NCBI GenBank assembly: GCA_046050465.1 | Contig: JBJOPS010000050.1 | Location: 62,001 to 126,000 of the forward strand | DNA from: Egaibacter sp046050465 | GTDB lineage: Bacteria; Pseudomonadota; Gammaproteobacteria; Burkholderiales; Burkholderiaceae_C | Reading direction: 5' to 3' | DNA length: 64,000 nucleotides | Part shown: positions 24,801 through 32,475 of the stretch, piece by piece | Layout of the letters: each line of letters starts with the position of its first letter | How positions within the stretch are numbered: position 1 is the first letter of the stretch | The notes under the pieces: model-generated | What the model was told of the DNA's origin: nothing | The model's database searches: none | Seen by the model: the letters and a program-made list of their open reading frames with translations, nothing else | Program-made: the position numbers and the translations under genes

Positions 24801-25694
24801 ATGTCGATCTACATCAATAAAGACACCCGCGTCATCACCCAGGGCATTACAGGCAAGACCGGACAGTTTCATACCGAAAAATGCCAGGAATACGCCAACG
24901 GCAAAAACTGCTTTGTAGCCGGCGTAAACCCCAAGAAGGCGGGCGAGTCGATCTTCAACATCCCCATCTTCGCCTCGGTTAAAGAAGCCGCTTCGCAGAC
25001 CGGCGCCACCGTGTCGGTAATCTACGTGCCACCGGCTGGAGCGGCTGCCGCCATCTGGGAAGCAGTTGAGGCGGACCTGGACCTGGCCATCTGCATCACC
25101 GAAGGCATTCCCGTCAAGGACATGCTCGAAGTGCGCAACCGCATGCGCGCCAAAGAAGCCGCAGGCGGCAAAAAAACGCTGCTGCTGGGCCCCAACTGCC
25201 CCGGCCTGATCACGCCTGACGAGATCAAGATCGGCATCATGCCCGGCCACATCCACCGCAAAGGCCGCATCGGCGTGGTCTCCCGCTCGGGCACGCTGAC
25301 CTACGAAGCCGTAGCCATGCTGACCGAAGTCGGCCTGGGCCAATCCAGCGCCGTGGGCATCGGAGGCGACCCGATCAACGGCTTGAAGCACATCGACGTG
25401 ATGAAAGCCTTCAACGACGACCCCGACACCGACGCCGTCATCATGATCGGTGAAATCGGAGGCCCGGACGAAGCCGAAGCCGCCATGTGGTGCAAGGCCA
25501 ACATGAAAAAACCCATCGTCGGCTTCATCGCCGGCGTAACCGCCCCACCCGGCAAGCGCATGGGCCACGCCGGCGCGCTGATCTCCGGCGGTGCCGACAC
25601 GGCCGACGCCAAACTCGCCATCATGCAAGCGTGCGGCTTCATCGTGACGCGCAACCCGTCCGAGCTGGGCCGGCTTCTCAAGGCGCAGTTATAA
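24801..25694 (+). CDS. sucD: Succinyl-CoA ligase (ADP-forming) alpha subunit
   Basis: A 297-residue alpha subunit. SIYINKDTRVITQGITGKTG with the CoA-binding glycines begins the protein, GPNCPGLITPDEIKIGIMPG is in the middle, and the active-site phosphohistidine lies in MGHAGALISGGADTA near residue 255. The ATG at 24801 is preceded by CCGGAGAA. It forms an operon with sucC and is followed by a hairpin terminator. Confidence 0.97.
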   Translation: MSIYINKDTRVITQGITGKTGQFHTEKCQEYANGKNCFVAGVNPKKAGESIFNIPIFASVKEAASQTGATVSVIYVPPAGAAAAIWEAVEADLDLAICITEGIPVKDMLEVRNRMRAKEAAGGKKTLLLGPNCPGLITPDEIKIGIMPGHIHRKGRIGVVSRSGTLTYEAVAMLTEVGLGQSSAVGIGGDPINGLKHIDVMKAFNDDPDTDAVIMIGEIGGPDEAEAAMWCKANMKKPIVGFIAGVTAPPGKRMGHAGALISGGADTADAKLAIMQACGFIVTRNPSELGRLLKAQL

Positions 25695-25750
25695 GCATTA
25701 CTACGAATGCCCCGGCTGCCCGGTAGCGGCTAAAGTCGTAGCGAACTCGC

Positions 25751-25790
25751 AAGCGCTCTGAACACAGGCTGTTTGGAGCGCTTCTTTCAT
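25751..25790 (+). terminator. Hairpin terminator after sucCD
   Basis: AAGCGCTC (25751-25758) pairs with GAGCGCTT (25776-25783), with AACA/TGTT pairing inside the loop, followed by the pyrimidine-rich CTTCTTTC. It lies between sucD and the terC gene. Confidence 0.65.
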
Positions 25791-25868
25791 GGGCATGCAT
25801 ACCGGTTGTCAGGGCCGCCGTGGCTGACGTGGTTTGTCAGCACATACACACATAAATGGAGATACCAC

Positions 25869-26570
25869 ATGGAAATGCTGCAAAGCGCTGAATTTTGGCT
25901 TGCGGTTGGCCAGATCATCATGATCGACATTTTGCTGGGCGGCGACAATGCCGTCGTCATTGCCCTGGCCTGTCGACAACTGCCCCCTGAACAACGCACC
26001 AAGGGAATTCTTTGGGGCACCGCTGGCGCCATTGCGCTCAGGGTGATCCTGATAGCCTTTGCCCTGACACTTCTGCAAGTGCCATTTTTAAAACTGGTCG
26101 GCGCCATATTGCTGATCTGGATTGGTGTCAAATTGCTGGCCCCGCCTGAGGATGATGCACATGGCAACATCCAGTCCAGCGACAAACTGTGGAACGCCGT
26201 CAAAACAGTCATCATTGCCGACCTCGTCATGAGCATTGACAACGTCATCGCCATTGCTGGCGCCGCTCAAGGGGCCGGACAAGACCACCAGCTGATCCTG
26301 GTAATTTTTGGCCTGCTGGTCAGCATCCCCATCATCGTCTGGGGCAGCCAGCTCGTACTCAAGCTGATGGACCGTTTCCCGCTCATTATTACCATAGGCG
26401 GCATGCTGCTTGGCTGGATTGCAGGCACCATGGCGCACACCGACCCGGCCCTGGTTGCCTATTTACCTCAAACCAAAACCTGGAACTACGGGCTGGGCAT
26501 TGCTGGCGCCCTGGGCGTACTGGCGATTGGCCAGCTACTCAGGCGCACGCGCCCCACTGAAGCCGGCTGA
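25869..26570 (+). CDS. TerC-family integral membrane protein (YjbE-like)
   Basis: A 233-residue membrane protein with about seven predicted helices. The TerC signatures are IDILLGGDNAVVIALACRQL near the N-terminus and IADLVMSIDNVIAIAGAAQG in the middle, both carrying the acidic D-N motif inside membrane helices. TerC proteins are linked to metal efflux, particularly manganese, and to tellurite resistance. The ATG at 25869 follows TGGAGATACCAC and places the first helix normally; an upstream in-frame ATG lacks support. It is flanked by non-coding gaps on both sides, so it is probably monocistronic. Confidence 0.87.
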   Translation: MEMLQSAEFWLAVGQIIMIDILLGGDNAVVIALACRQLPPEQRTKGILWGTAGAIALRVILIAFALTLLQVPFLKLVGAILLIWIGVKLLAPPEDDAHGNIQSSDKLWNAVKTVIIADLVMSIDNVIAIAGAAQGAGQDHQLILVIFGLLVSIPIIVWGSQLVLKLMDRFPLIITIGGMLLGWIAGTMAHTDPALVAYLPQTKTWNYGLGIAGALGVLAIGQLLRRTRPTEAG

Positions 26571-26870
26571 CCTGCCGGCGCACGAGGAAAAACCGGCCAA
26601 TTCAAGTTCCACGCCAAGTCTGCCGAAGACAAGCAGATGGTGAAACTTGCGCTACAGGACCAAGACCGGGTGAACACGGGGGCGGGCCGCTACCATGGCG
26701 TGCGGGAATGCAGATTGCGCCGGTACAATTCGGCAAAGTCGGTTTTAATCCACACTAAGGGACGTTCCGGGGGGGTGGACTTTGAAAAAACCGTGATAAA
26801 AACCTGTCCATCGAATCCGCGCCTCCAATACAGATGGCATGGCGGATATCGAAATACAGCGCCCAAGACA
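26571..26870. other. 300-base intergenic region upstream of the phosphatase gene
   Basis: No convincing gene is seen here. An open frame runs through it into the phosphatase gene, but its peptide is low-complexity and unlike the family N-terminus. It contains a seven-G tract at 26769-26775 and presumably the promoter of the phosphatase-FHA-PDE-ATPase cluster, although no clear -35/-10 pair can be named. Confidence 0.6.
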
Positions 26871-27686
26871 ATGAATTTCAAGTTTCACACCCAGACCGAC
26901 CCCGGTCGCACCAGAGAAAACAACGAAGATGCCGTTGCTTTCGATGAACCTACCCGGCTAGCCGTCCTGGCCGATGGCATGGGCGGTTACAACGCCGGGG
27001 AAATTGCCAGCGGCATGGCGACCGCCTTCATCAAATCGGAAATGGCCCGGTGGCTGGCCGAAGTTGGCCGGCACGCCCAGATCAAGGAAATCCGGCGCGC
27101 CCTGGAGATATGTGTTGACAACGCCAACCTGTCCATCTTCAGCGCAGCCAACTCCAACTCGCACTACTCGGGGATGGGAACCACACTGATTGTCGGCGTA
27201 TTTCAAGGCGAGACACTGCTGCTGGGCCATATTGGAGACTCACGCTGCTACCGGCTCAGGGCTCGCGAGTTTACACAAATCACCAAAGATCACTCGCTGC
27301 TGCAAGAGCAAATTGACGCAGGTCTTCTAACCCCGGCGCAAGCCGCCACGGCCCCAAACAGAAACCTGGTCACACGGGCCCTGGGCGTTGAAGACGCCGT
27401 CATGCTCGACCTCAAAGAGTACCCGATTGAGCCCGGTGACCTGTACCTGATGTGCTCGGACGGCCTGACCGACATGGTCGATGACGCTGAAATCTCCAAC
27501 ATTCTGGAGGGCGGACTATCTCTGGAACAAAAGGCGGCACGGCTGATAAGTGTCGCAAATGAGCATGGTGGGCGCGATAACATCACCGTTTTGTTGGTTC
27601 AAGCAGACGTCGTATTGGAAAAGCGGAGTCTAATCTCCAGATTGCTGGGAAAATACCCAAAACAGCAGTTTCCCGAAAACAAGTAA
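26871..27686 (+). CDS. PP2C-type serine/threonine protein phosphatase (Stp1-like)
   Basis: A 271-residue PPM/PP2C phosphatase. The metal-binding motifs are in order: DPGRTRENNEDAV (motif 1), LAVLADGMGGYNAGEIAS (motif 2), LLLGHIGDSRCYRLR, LYLMCSDGLTDMVDD, and the final GGRDNITVLLVQ with the metal aspartate. It removes phosphate from Ser/Thr residues in the cytoplasm. The start is the ATG at 26871, where homology begins. It heads a four-gene cluster with FHA, MBL-fold and GspE-type genes. No Hanks-type kinase gene is present in this window. Confidence 0.92.
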   Translation: MNFKFHTQTDPGRTRENNEDAVAFDEPTRLAVLADGMGGYNAGEIASGMATAFIKSEMARWLAEVGRHAQIKEIRRALEICVDNANLSIFSAANSNSHYSGMGTTLIVGVFQGETLLLGHIGDSRCYRLRAREFTQITKDHSLLQEQIDAGLLTPAQAATAPNRNLVTRALGVEDAVMLDLKEYPIEPGDLYLMCSDGLTDMVDDAEISNILEGGLSLEQKAARLISVANEHGGRDNITVLLVQADVVLEKRSLISRLLGKYPKQQFPENK

Positions 27687-27704
27687 CAGAAACAGGAGTC
27701 GGCC

Positions 27705-28373
27705 ATGCCGAAAATGATCGTATCGATCGACGGTGTTGTCATCAAGGAAGTACAGCTCACCAAGGATCGCACAACCCTTGGGCGGCGTCCTTATAACGAC
27801 GTGGTCATCGATAACCTGGCCGTCAGCGGGGAGCACGCCGTTTTCCAGATGACCGGCAATGACGTGCTTGTTGAAGACCTCAACAGCACCAATGGCACCT
27901 ATGTAAACGGCAAAGCTGCCAAAAAGCAGCAACTGCAGCCGGGTGACAGCGTTGAGGTAGGCAAGTACAAAATCCGCTTCGTCAATGAAGCCGCCGCAAG
28001 CGGCGACAGGCTCACGCCCGCCAGGGCAGCCGTGAGCGATGCATCGTCCGACTCGTCATCATCGTCCGGTGCGGGCTTTCCGGTCAGCAGCTCGGCCGAA
28101 CTGGTGGCCGGCCCCGGTGCCTCCATCAAAGTACTCTCAGGCGCCGCCGCAGGGCGCGAAGTATCCCTGACCAAAGTAGTCACAACAGTGGGCAAACCGG
28201 GTGTGGCAGTGGCCGCCATCACCAAACGGCAAACCGGTTTTGTTGTGCACCACGTCGAGGGCGCAAGCAACCCCGCATTGAACGGAGTGCCAATCGGGGC
28301 CGACCCCGTGATGCTTAAAAATGGTGACCTGATTGAGCTTGCCGGCACACAAATGCAGTTTGTGCAGCAATAA
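27705..28373 (+). CDS. Double FHA-domain protein
   Basis: A 222-residue cytoplasmic protein. The N-terminal FHA domain (about residues 1-95) has the phosphothreonine-binding set: TTLGRRPYNDVVI, SGEHAVF and STNGTYVNGK. A Ser/Asp-rich linker (about 105-130) leads to a second, degenerate FHA-like domain (about 140-222) with EVSLTKVVTTVGKPGVAVAA but without the SxxH core. FHA domains read phosphothreonine marks, so this protein is the likely reader opposite the PP2C phosphatase 18 bases upstream. Confidence 0.87.
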   Translation: MPKMIVSIDGVVIKEVQLTKDRTTLGRRPYNDVVIDNLAVSGEHAVFQMTGNDVLVEDLNSTNGTYVNGKAAKKQQLQPGDSVEVGKYKIRFVNEAAASGDRLTPARAAVSDASSDSSSSSGAGFPVSSSAELVAGPGASIKVLSGAAAGREVSLTKVVTTVGKPGVAVAAITKRQTGFVVHHVEGASNPALNGVPIGADPVMLKNGDLIELAGTQMQFVQQ

Positions 28374-28426
28374 GCGGCCCCCCTCAAGGGTTTCGCCGCT
28401 CCCTCGTGGCGGGGGCGCAGCCACAC

Positions 28427-28459
28427 GCGGCAAACTACCGGCGCGTTTGTATTTGCCGC
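28427..28459. repeat. Inverted repeat in the FHA-PDE gap
   Basis: GCGGCAAA (28427-28434) and TTTGCCGC (28452-28459) form a perfect 8-bp inverted repeat with a 17-base loop, about 30 bases before the phosphodiesterase gene. There is no U-tract. It could be an RNA hairpin or an operator; function unknown. Confidence 0.45.
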
Positions 28460-28487
28460 AGCGTTTGTCCCCAGGCGAGGGCTTTTC

Positions 28488-29279
28488 ATGAAAGTGCGCG
28501 TACTGGGCTGCTCAGGCGCAATTGCCAAAGACTGCCGAACCACGTCCTTCCTGGTTGACTCGGATCTGCTTGTAGATGCCGGCACTGGTGTTGGCGACCT
28601 CACGCTTGCCGAAATGCGCGCAGTGGACCATGTATTTCTGACGCACGCCCATCTTGACCACGTTGCCGCCCTTCCCCTCATGGTGGATGCCATTGCCGCA
28701 ACACGTACCACACCGGTCCGTATTTACGCCCTGGCCGGCACCATTGCAGCCTTGAAGACCCACATCTTCAATGACGCCATCTGGCCAGACTTCACACGCA
28801 TTCCCACGCCGCAGGCTCCCCTGATCAGTTTTCATGAAATCCGCACAGGCCAGATCCTGCACATCAACGGCAAGACCATCGAAGCCTTGCCCGCCGTGCA
28901 CTCGGTGCCTGCGCTGGGCTACGCCATCTCCGCCGGTCACCAGCACTGGGTTTTCAGCGGCGATACAGAGCGAAACCCTGCACTTTGGGAAAGAATAAAC
29001 CAGCTCAATGTCGCCATGCTGGTAATTGAAACCGCGTTCAGCAACCGCGAAAAAGACCTTGCCCGGCGCAGCCTGCACCTGTCACCCAGCGCACTGGCGC
29101 AGGAACTGGCGCTCATTGGGGCAGAAAAGCACTTCCCCATTTACATCACCCACACCAAGCCGGCGGAAACCGAGCAAATCATGAGTGAAATACAGGGGTT
29201 TGACCAAGCCGGGACATCAGGCCCGAAAGTAAAGCATGACATTCGTTGGCTGCGAGCCGGCCAGGAGTTCACCCTATGA
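28488..29279 (+). CDS. Metallo-beta-lactamase-fold 3',5'-cyclic-nucleotide phosphodiesterase-like protein
   Basis: A 263-residue MBL-fold hydrolase. The N-terminal MKVRVLGCSGA, the metal motif VFLTHAHLDHVAALPLMVDA (HxHxDH), a third ligand in ALPAVHSVPALGY, VFSGDTERNP with the bridging aspartate, and a late THTKPAE all fit class II cyclic-nucleotide phosphodiesterases. It would hydrolyse cAMP or cGMP in the cytoplasm. RNase Z-like or other MBL hydrolase functions cannot be excluded. Its stop overlaps the start of the GspE-type ATPase (ATGA), which implies coupled synthesis. Confidence 0.82.
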   Translation: MKVRVLGCSGAIAKDCRTTSFLVDSDLLVDAGTGVGDLTLAEMRAVDHVFLTHAHLDHVAALPLMVDAIAATRTTPVRIYALAGTIAALKTHIFNDAIWPDFTRIPTPQAPLISFHEIRTGQILHINGKTIEALPAVHSVPALGYAISAGHQHWVFSGDTERNPALWERINQLNVAMLVIETAFSNREKDLARRSLHLSPSALAQELALIGAEKHFPIYITHTKPAETEQIMSEIQGFDQAGTSGPKVKHDIRWLRAGQEFTL

Positions 29280-31705
29280 ATACCGTAACCAGGCCTGCAG
29301 GCACAGCATCCACCCCAAATGGTGAGCAAGGGGGCTTCTCCGACTCGCAAAAACTGCCCCCCGAGCAGCGCGGCATCCGTTTTGAAGCGCTCTTCTACCG
29401 TGAGTTGCAGCACGTTACTGCGCGCATTCACGAAACAGAAGACCTGGACCAGATCATGCTTGAGGCCAGCCAGGACATCTGCAAGCTATTCAACGCCGAC
29501 CGGCTGACGCTGTATGCAGTCAGTGACGACCAGACCTCCATCGTTTCAAAAATCAAGACCGGCCTCAACAGCAGCCGCGACCTCAAACTCCCCATCTCGC
29601 CGCAAAGCATAGCCGGCTACGTGGCCTTCAGCAAACAGCTGCTTAACCTGGCAGATGTGTACGATGAGCCCGCCCTCAGGCTCATTCACCCCTCCCTGAC
29701 ATTTCTGCAGGAAGTTGACAAACGCTCAGGCTACCAGACCCGCCAGATGCTGATAGCACCCGTTGTAGAAGGCGAGCAGCTGCACGGCGTCTTGCAAGTC
29801 ATCAACAACAAAAGCAACCAGCCCTTTGGCGAGCTCGAAGTCGAAGGCATTGCCGAGCTGTGCAAGACGCTGGCCGTTGCCATTCGGCAGCGCATGAAAA
29901 AAACCGAAGACGGGCAAAAACGCAAATCATCCAAATACGATGGACTGGTTGCCGAAGGCATTGTCACCGCCCCCGAACTGGCGCAATGCATCGAGCAAGC
30001 GCGCGACGCGGGCCAGTCGGTCGAACAAGTGCTGATGTCCAAATACAAAGTGCGGCCCAACCAGATAGGCCCGTCGCTGGCCAAGTTTTTCGGCGTCCCG
30101 TACGAGCCCTTCAATGCCGGGCGCATTCGCTCCGAAATGCTGCACGGCGCACTCAAGCGCGAGTTCATAGAAGAGCAGGGCTGGGTGCCGCTGGAAGAAT
30201 CCCCCGAAGGACTGGTAACCATGTGCGTTGACCCCGAGGCCGTTCAGGGCGCCAGGGTTGTGCCCCAGGTATTCCCGCGCATGCGCAAATTTGCCTACCG
30301 GGTAACCACACAAAGCGAGTTTCATGAAACCCTGAGCCAGATCTTTGGCGTCGGGGCCGAAGGCGGCTCCATTGACGAACTGCTGGCCGACATGGATGGC
30401 GGCCCCATTGACGACGGCAGCAACGACGACTCCCTGGAGTCTGCCGCGGCGGACAACGAGCTGGTCAAATTTGTCAACAAAGTCATCGTTGACGCCTACA
30501 ACCAGAAAGTTTCCGACATCCACATAGAACCCATGCCCGGCAAGCTCAAAACCGGCATACGCTTTCGCATTGACGGCTCCTTGCAGCCCTACATCGAAGT
30601 ACCCTCGCACTTCAGGCAGGCCATGGTCACGCGGCTCAAAATCATGTGTGACCTTGACATCTCGGAGCGACGCAAACCGCAAGACGGGAAGATCAAGTTC
30701 AAAAAATATGGCCCGCTGGATATAGAACTACGGGTAGCCACCATCCCCTCGGCCGGCGGCGTTGAAGATGTCGTCATGCGGATTTTGGCCGGTGGCGAGC
30801 CCATTCCCATGGAAAAACTCGGGCTGACACCGCATAACAAAGACCGCCTTGAAAAAACAGTCAGCAAGCCCTACGGCCTTTTTTACGTATGCGGCCCCAC
30901 CGGCTCAGGCAAAACCACCACGCTGCACTCGATATTGAAGTTTCTCAACACCTCGGACACCAAAATATGGACCGCCGAAGACCCGGTTGAAATTACGCAA
31001 AAAGGTTTGCGCCAGGTGCAGATCAACAAAAAAGCCGGCATCGACTTTGCGCTGGTCATGCGGGCTTTCCTGCGGGCCGACCCCGACATCATCATGGTAG
31101 GCGAATCGCGCGACAAGGAAACCGTCAGCATGGGCGTGGAAGCCTCCCTCACCGGCCACCTGGTATTTTCCACCCTGCACACCAACTCGGCACCGGAGTC
31201 CATCACCCGGCTGCTGGACATGGGCATGGACCCATTCAACTTTGCAGACGCCTTGCTGGGCATTTTGGCCCAGCGGCTGGCCAAAAAACTGTGCGACTGC
31301 AAGGAAGCCTACCTCCCCGACGGCTCCGAACTCAAGCGGTTTTTGGCCGAATATGCCGAAGAACTGCGCCACTCCAAAGCCTGGAAGGCCGACTACGACG
31401 GAGAAACCCAGAAACTGCTGGACAACTGGGTTGAAAGCTACGGACAAGACGGCCGGCTCAACTTTTACCGCGCCAAAGGATGCGACATCTGCGCCAACAC
31501 CGGTTACAAAGGCCGGGTGGGGCTGCACGAGCTGCTCATTGCAGATGAAACCGTCAAAAAACTGGTGCAAGAGCGGGCCCGCGTGGCCGAGATATTTGCC
31601 GCCGCAGTGGAGACCGGCATGCGCACCCTGAAAATGGACGGCATGGAAAAAATCATGCTGGGCATGACCGACCTGAAAATGGTCCGCTCCGTTTGTATCA
31701 AGTAA
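29276..31705 (+). CDS. GspE/PilB-type secretion ATPase with N-terminal GAF domain
   Basis: An 809-residue fusion. Residues about 30-205 form a GAF sensor domain (DLDQIMLEASQDICKLFNAD and ending GELEVEGIAELCKTLAVAIR). Residues about 220-365 are an MshEN-like N-domain (GLVAEGIVTAPELAQCIEQA). The rest is the ATPase, with Walker A GPTGSGKTTTLHS, Walker B RADPDIIMVGESRDKETVSM, the His box FSTLHTNSAPESI, and a zinc-binding CDC...CDIC pair. GspE/PilB ATPases power pseudopilus or type IV pilus assembly. A GAF domain here suggests gating by a small ligand, perhaps a cyclic nucleotide given the neighbouring phosphodiesterase; that link is inference. A pilin gene follows. Confidence 0.9.
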   Translation: MNTVTRPAGTASTPNGEQGGFSDSQKLPPEQRGIRFEALFYRELQHVTARIHETEDLDQIMLEASQDICKLFNADRLTLYAVSDDQTSIVSKIKTGLNSSRDLKLPISPQSIAGYVAFSKQLLNLADVYDEPALRLIHPSLTFLQEVDKRSGYQTRQMLIAPVVEGEQLHGVLQVINNKSNQPFGELEVEGIAELCKTLAVAIRQRMKKTEDGQKRKSSKYDGLVAEGIVTAPELAQCIEQARDAGQSVEQVLMSKYKVRPNQIGPSLAKFFGVPYEPFNAGRIRSEMLHGALKREFIEEQGWVPLEESPEGLVTMCVDPEAVQGARVVPQVFPRMRKFAYRVTTQSEFHETLSQIFGVGAEGGSIDELLADMDGGPIDDGSNDDSLESAAADNELVKFVNKVIVDAYNQKVSDIHIEPMPGKLKTGIRFRIDGSLQPYIEVPSHFRQAMVTRLKIMCDLDISERRKPQDGKIKFKKYGPLDIELRVATIPSAGGVEDVVMRILAGGEPIPMEKLGLTPHNKDRLEKTVSKPYGLFYVCGPTGSGKTTTLHSILKFLNTSDTKIWTAEDPVEITQKGLRQVQINKKAGIDFALVMRAFLRADPDIIMVGESRDKETVSMGVEASLTGHLVFSTLHTNSAPESITRLLDMGMDPFNFADALLGILAQRLAKKLCDCKEAYLPDGSELKRFLAEYAEELRHSKAWKADYDGETQKLLDNWVESYGQDGRLNFYRAKGCDICANTGYKGRVGLHELLIADETVKKLVQERARVAEIFAAAVETGMRTLKMDGMEKIMLGMTDLKMVRSVCIK

Positions 31706-31712
31706 CAAAAAT

Positions 31713-31734
31713 GGCCTGACATTTTTGTCAGGCC
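31713..31734. terminator. Hairpin after the GspE-type gene
   Basis: GGCCTGACA (31713-31721) and TGTCAGGCC (31726-31734) form a perfect 9-bp stem with a four-T loop just after the stop codon at 31703-31705. A T-rich run is present only on the minus-strand side, so termination in the gene's own direction would be weak or need other factors. Confidence 0.55.
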
Positions 31735-31802
31735 GCCGCCCCAAAACGTCACCACAAAAGACCAACCAAGGTTCAAAGATGCCCAAAACACAGGGCGGGC
31801 GC

Positions 31803-31839
31803 GGTTTTTTCAGGCTTTCGGTGGTTTTTCAGGCCGAAA
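31803..31839 (+). promoter_or_regulatory. Direct repeats upstream of the pilin promoter, candidate activator sites
   Basis: GGTTTTTTCAGGC (31803-31815) and GGTTTTTCAGGC (31823-31834) are near-identical direct repeats 20 bases apart, about two helical turns. TTTCGG/CCGAAA (31816-31821, 31834-31839) also pair. They lie about 45-75 bases upstream of the sigma-54 element, a suitable place for a PilR-type enhancer-binding protein. Confidence 0.4.
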
Positions 31840-31876
31840 ACGACCGGCCAACTTCAAAAACGCCGCCTTGGGCAAG

Positions 31877-31893
31877 TTGGCACGCTACCTGCA
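31877..31893 (+). promoter_or_regulatory. Sigma-54 (-24/-12) promoter of the pilin gene
   Basis: TTGGCACGCTACCTGCA at 31877-31893 has the invariant GG (31879-31880) and GC (31891-31892) exactly 12 bases apart and matches TGGCAC-N5-TTGCA except for one base. It is about 55 bases before the pilin ATG. Sigma-54 control of the major pilin is known in Pseudomonas. Confidence 0.8.
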
Positions 31894-31948
31894 TATAGAA
31901 CGGCGCTAGTTTTTCATTTCGGGTATTTCCCCCAACCAAGGAGTTCTT

Positions 31949-32449
31949 ATGAAACGCACCGTTCAGTCTGGTTTTCAAAAGGGTTTCACCCTGATCGAGT
32001 TGATGATTGTGGTGGCCATCATCGGCATTTTGGCCTCCGTGGCCCTGCCTGCCTATCAGGACTACACCAAACGCGCCAAAATGTCCGAGGTTATTTTGGC
32101 GGCATCTGCCTGCCGCACCACCATTACCGAAATTTACCAGTCCGGCGGCGCGTCCAACGCACCGGCCGCCAACGGCTGGGGTTGTGAGTCGGGTGCCAAT
32201 ACCTCCAACCCAACGGTCAGCAGCAAGTATGCAACGGCCGTCTATACCACCGTGGATGGCCGGGTTAGCGTGACCTCCGCTGTTGAAGGGGCCACGGGTG
32301 TTGTGACCTTGGTGCCTATGCGGGATGCGGCTAACCCTGCCGTGTTTCTTAATAACGTTGGCTCGGCTCTGTGGGGCTGGCGTTGCGGCCGTCCTGGAGA
32401 CGGCACAACGGTGCAGGCCAACTTCCTGCCAGGCTCGTGCCGCGGTTAA
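31949..32449 (+). CDS. pilA: Type IV major pilin
   Basis: A 166-residue prepilin. It has a short positively charged leader ending in Gly12, then the prepilin peptidase/N-methylation site G-FTLIELMIVVAIIGILASV with Glu5, and the helix continuing ALPAYQDYTKRAKMSE. The head domain has four cysteines (in SACRTT, GWGCES, GWRCGR and GSCRG), giving one or two disulphide loops, the last near the C-terminus as in other type IVa pilins. It is processed by PilD and assembled into pili. The ATG at 31949 is preceded by CAAGGAG. It has its own sigma-54 promoter and is followed by a strong terminator and two glycan-ligase-like genes. Confidence 0.95.
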   Translation: MKRTVQSGFQKGFTLIELMIVVAIIGILASVALPAYQDYTKRAKMSEVILAASACRTTITEIYQSGGASNAPAANGWGCESGANTSNPTVSSKYATAVYTTVDGRVSVTSAVEGATGVVTLVPMRDAANPAVFLNNVGSALWGWRCGRPGDGTTVQANFLPGSCRG

Positions 32450-32475
32450 CCGGCTGGTTGCAGTAGCGACCTGGC

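Noticed and set aside
23597..24802. Long open frame antisense to sucC (about 400 codons)
   Set aside because: It mirrors sucC, has a low-complexity His/Gly/Val-rich translation, no family motifs and no RBS. It is a by-product of GC-rich codon usage.
25695..25745. Possible further copy of the 66-nt repeat after sucD
   Set aside because: Elements such as GTAGCGGCTAAAGTCGTAGC are suggestive, but the spacing is shorter and the GCATAT and G-run anchors are missing; not convincing.
26637..26870. Upstream extension of the PP2C phosphatase frame
   Set aside because: PP2C similarity begins at MNFKFHTQTDPG, and the extension is Arg/Lys-rich without any motif.
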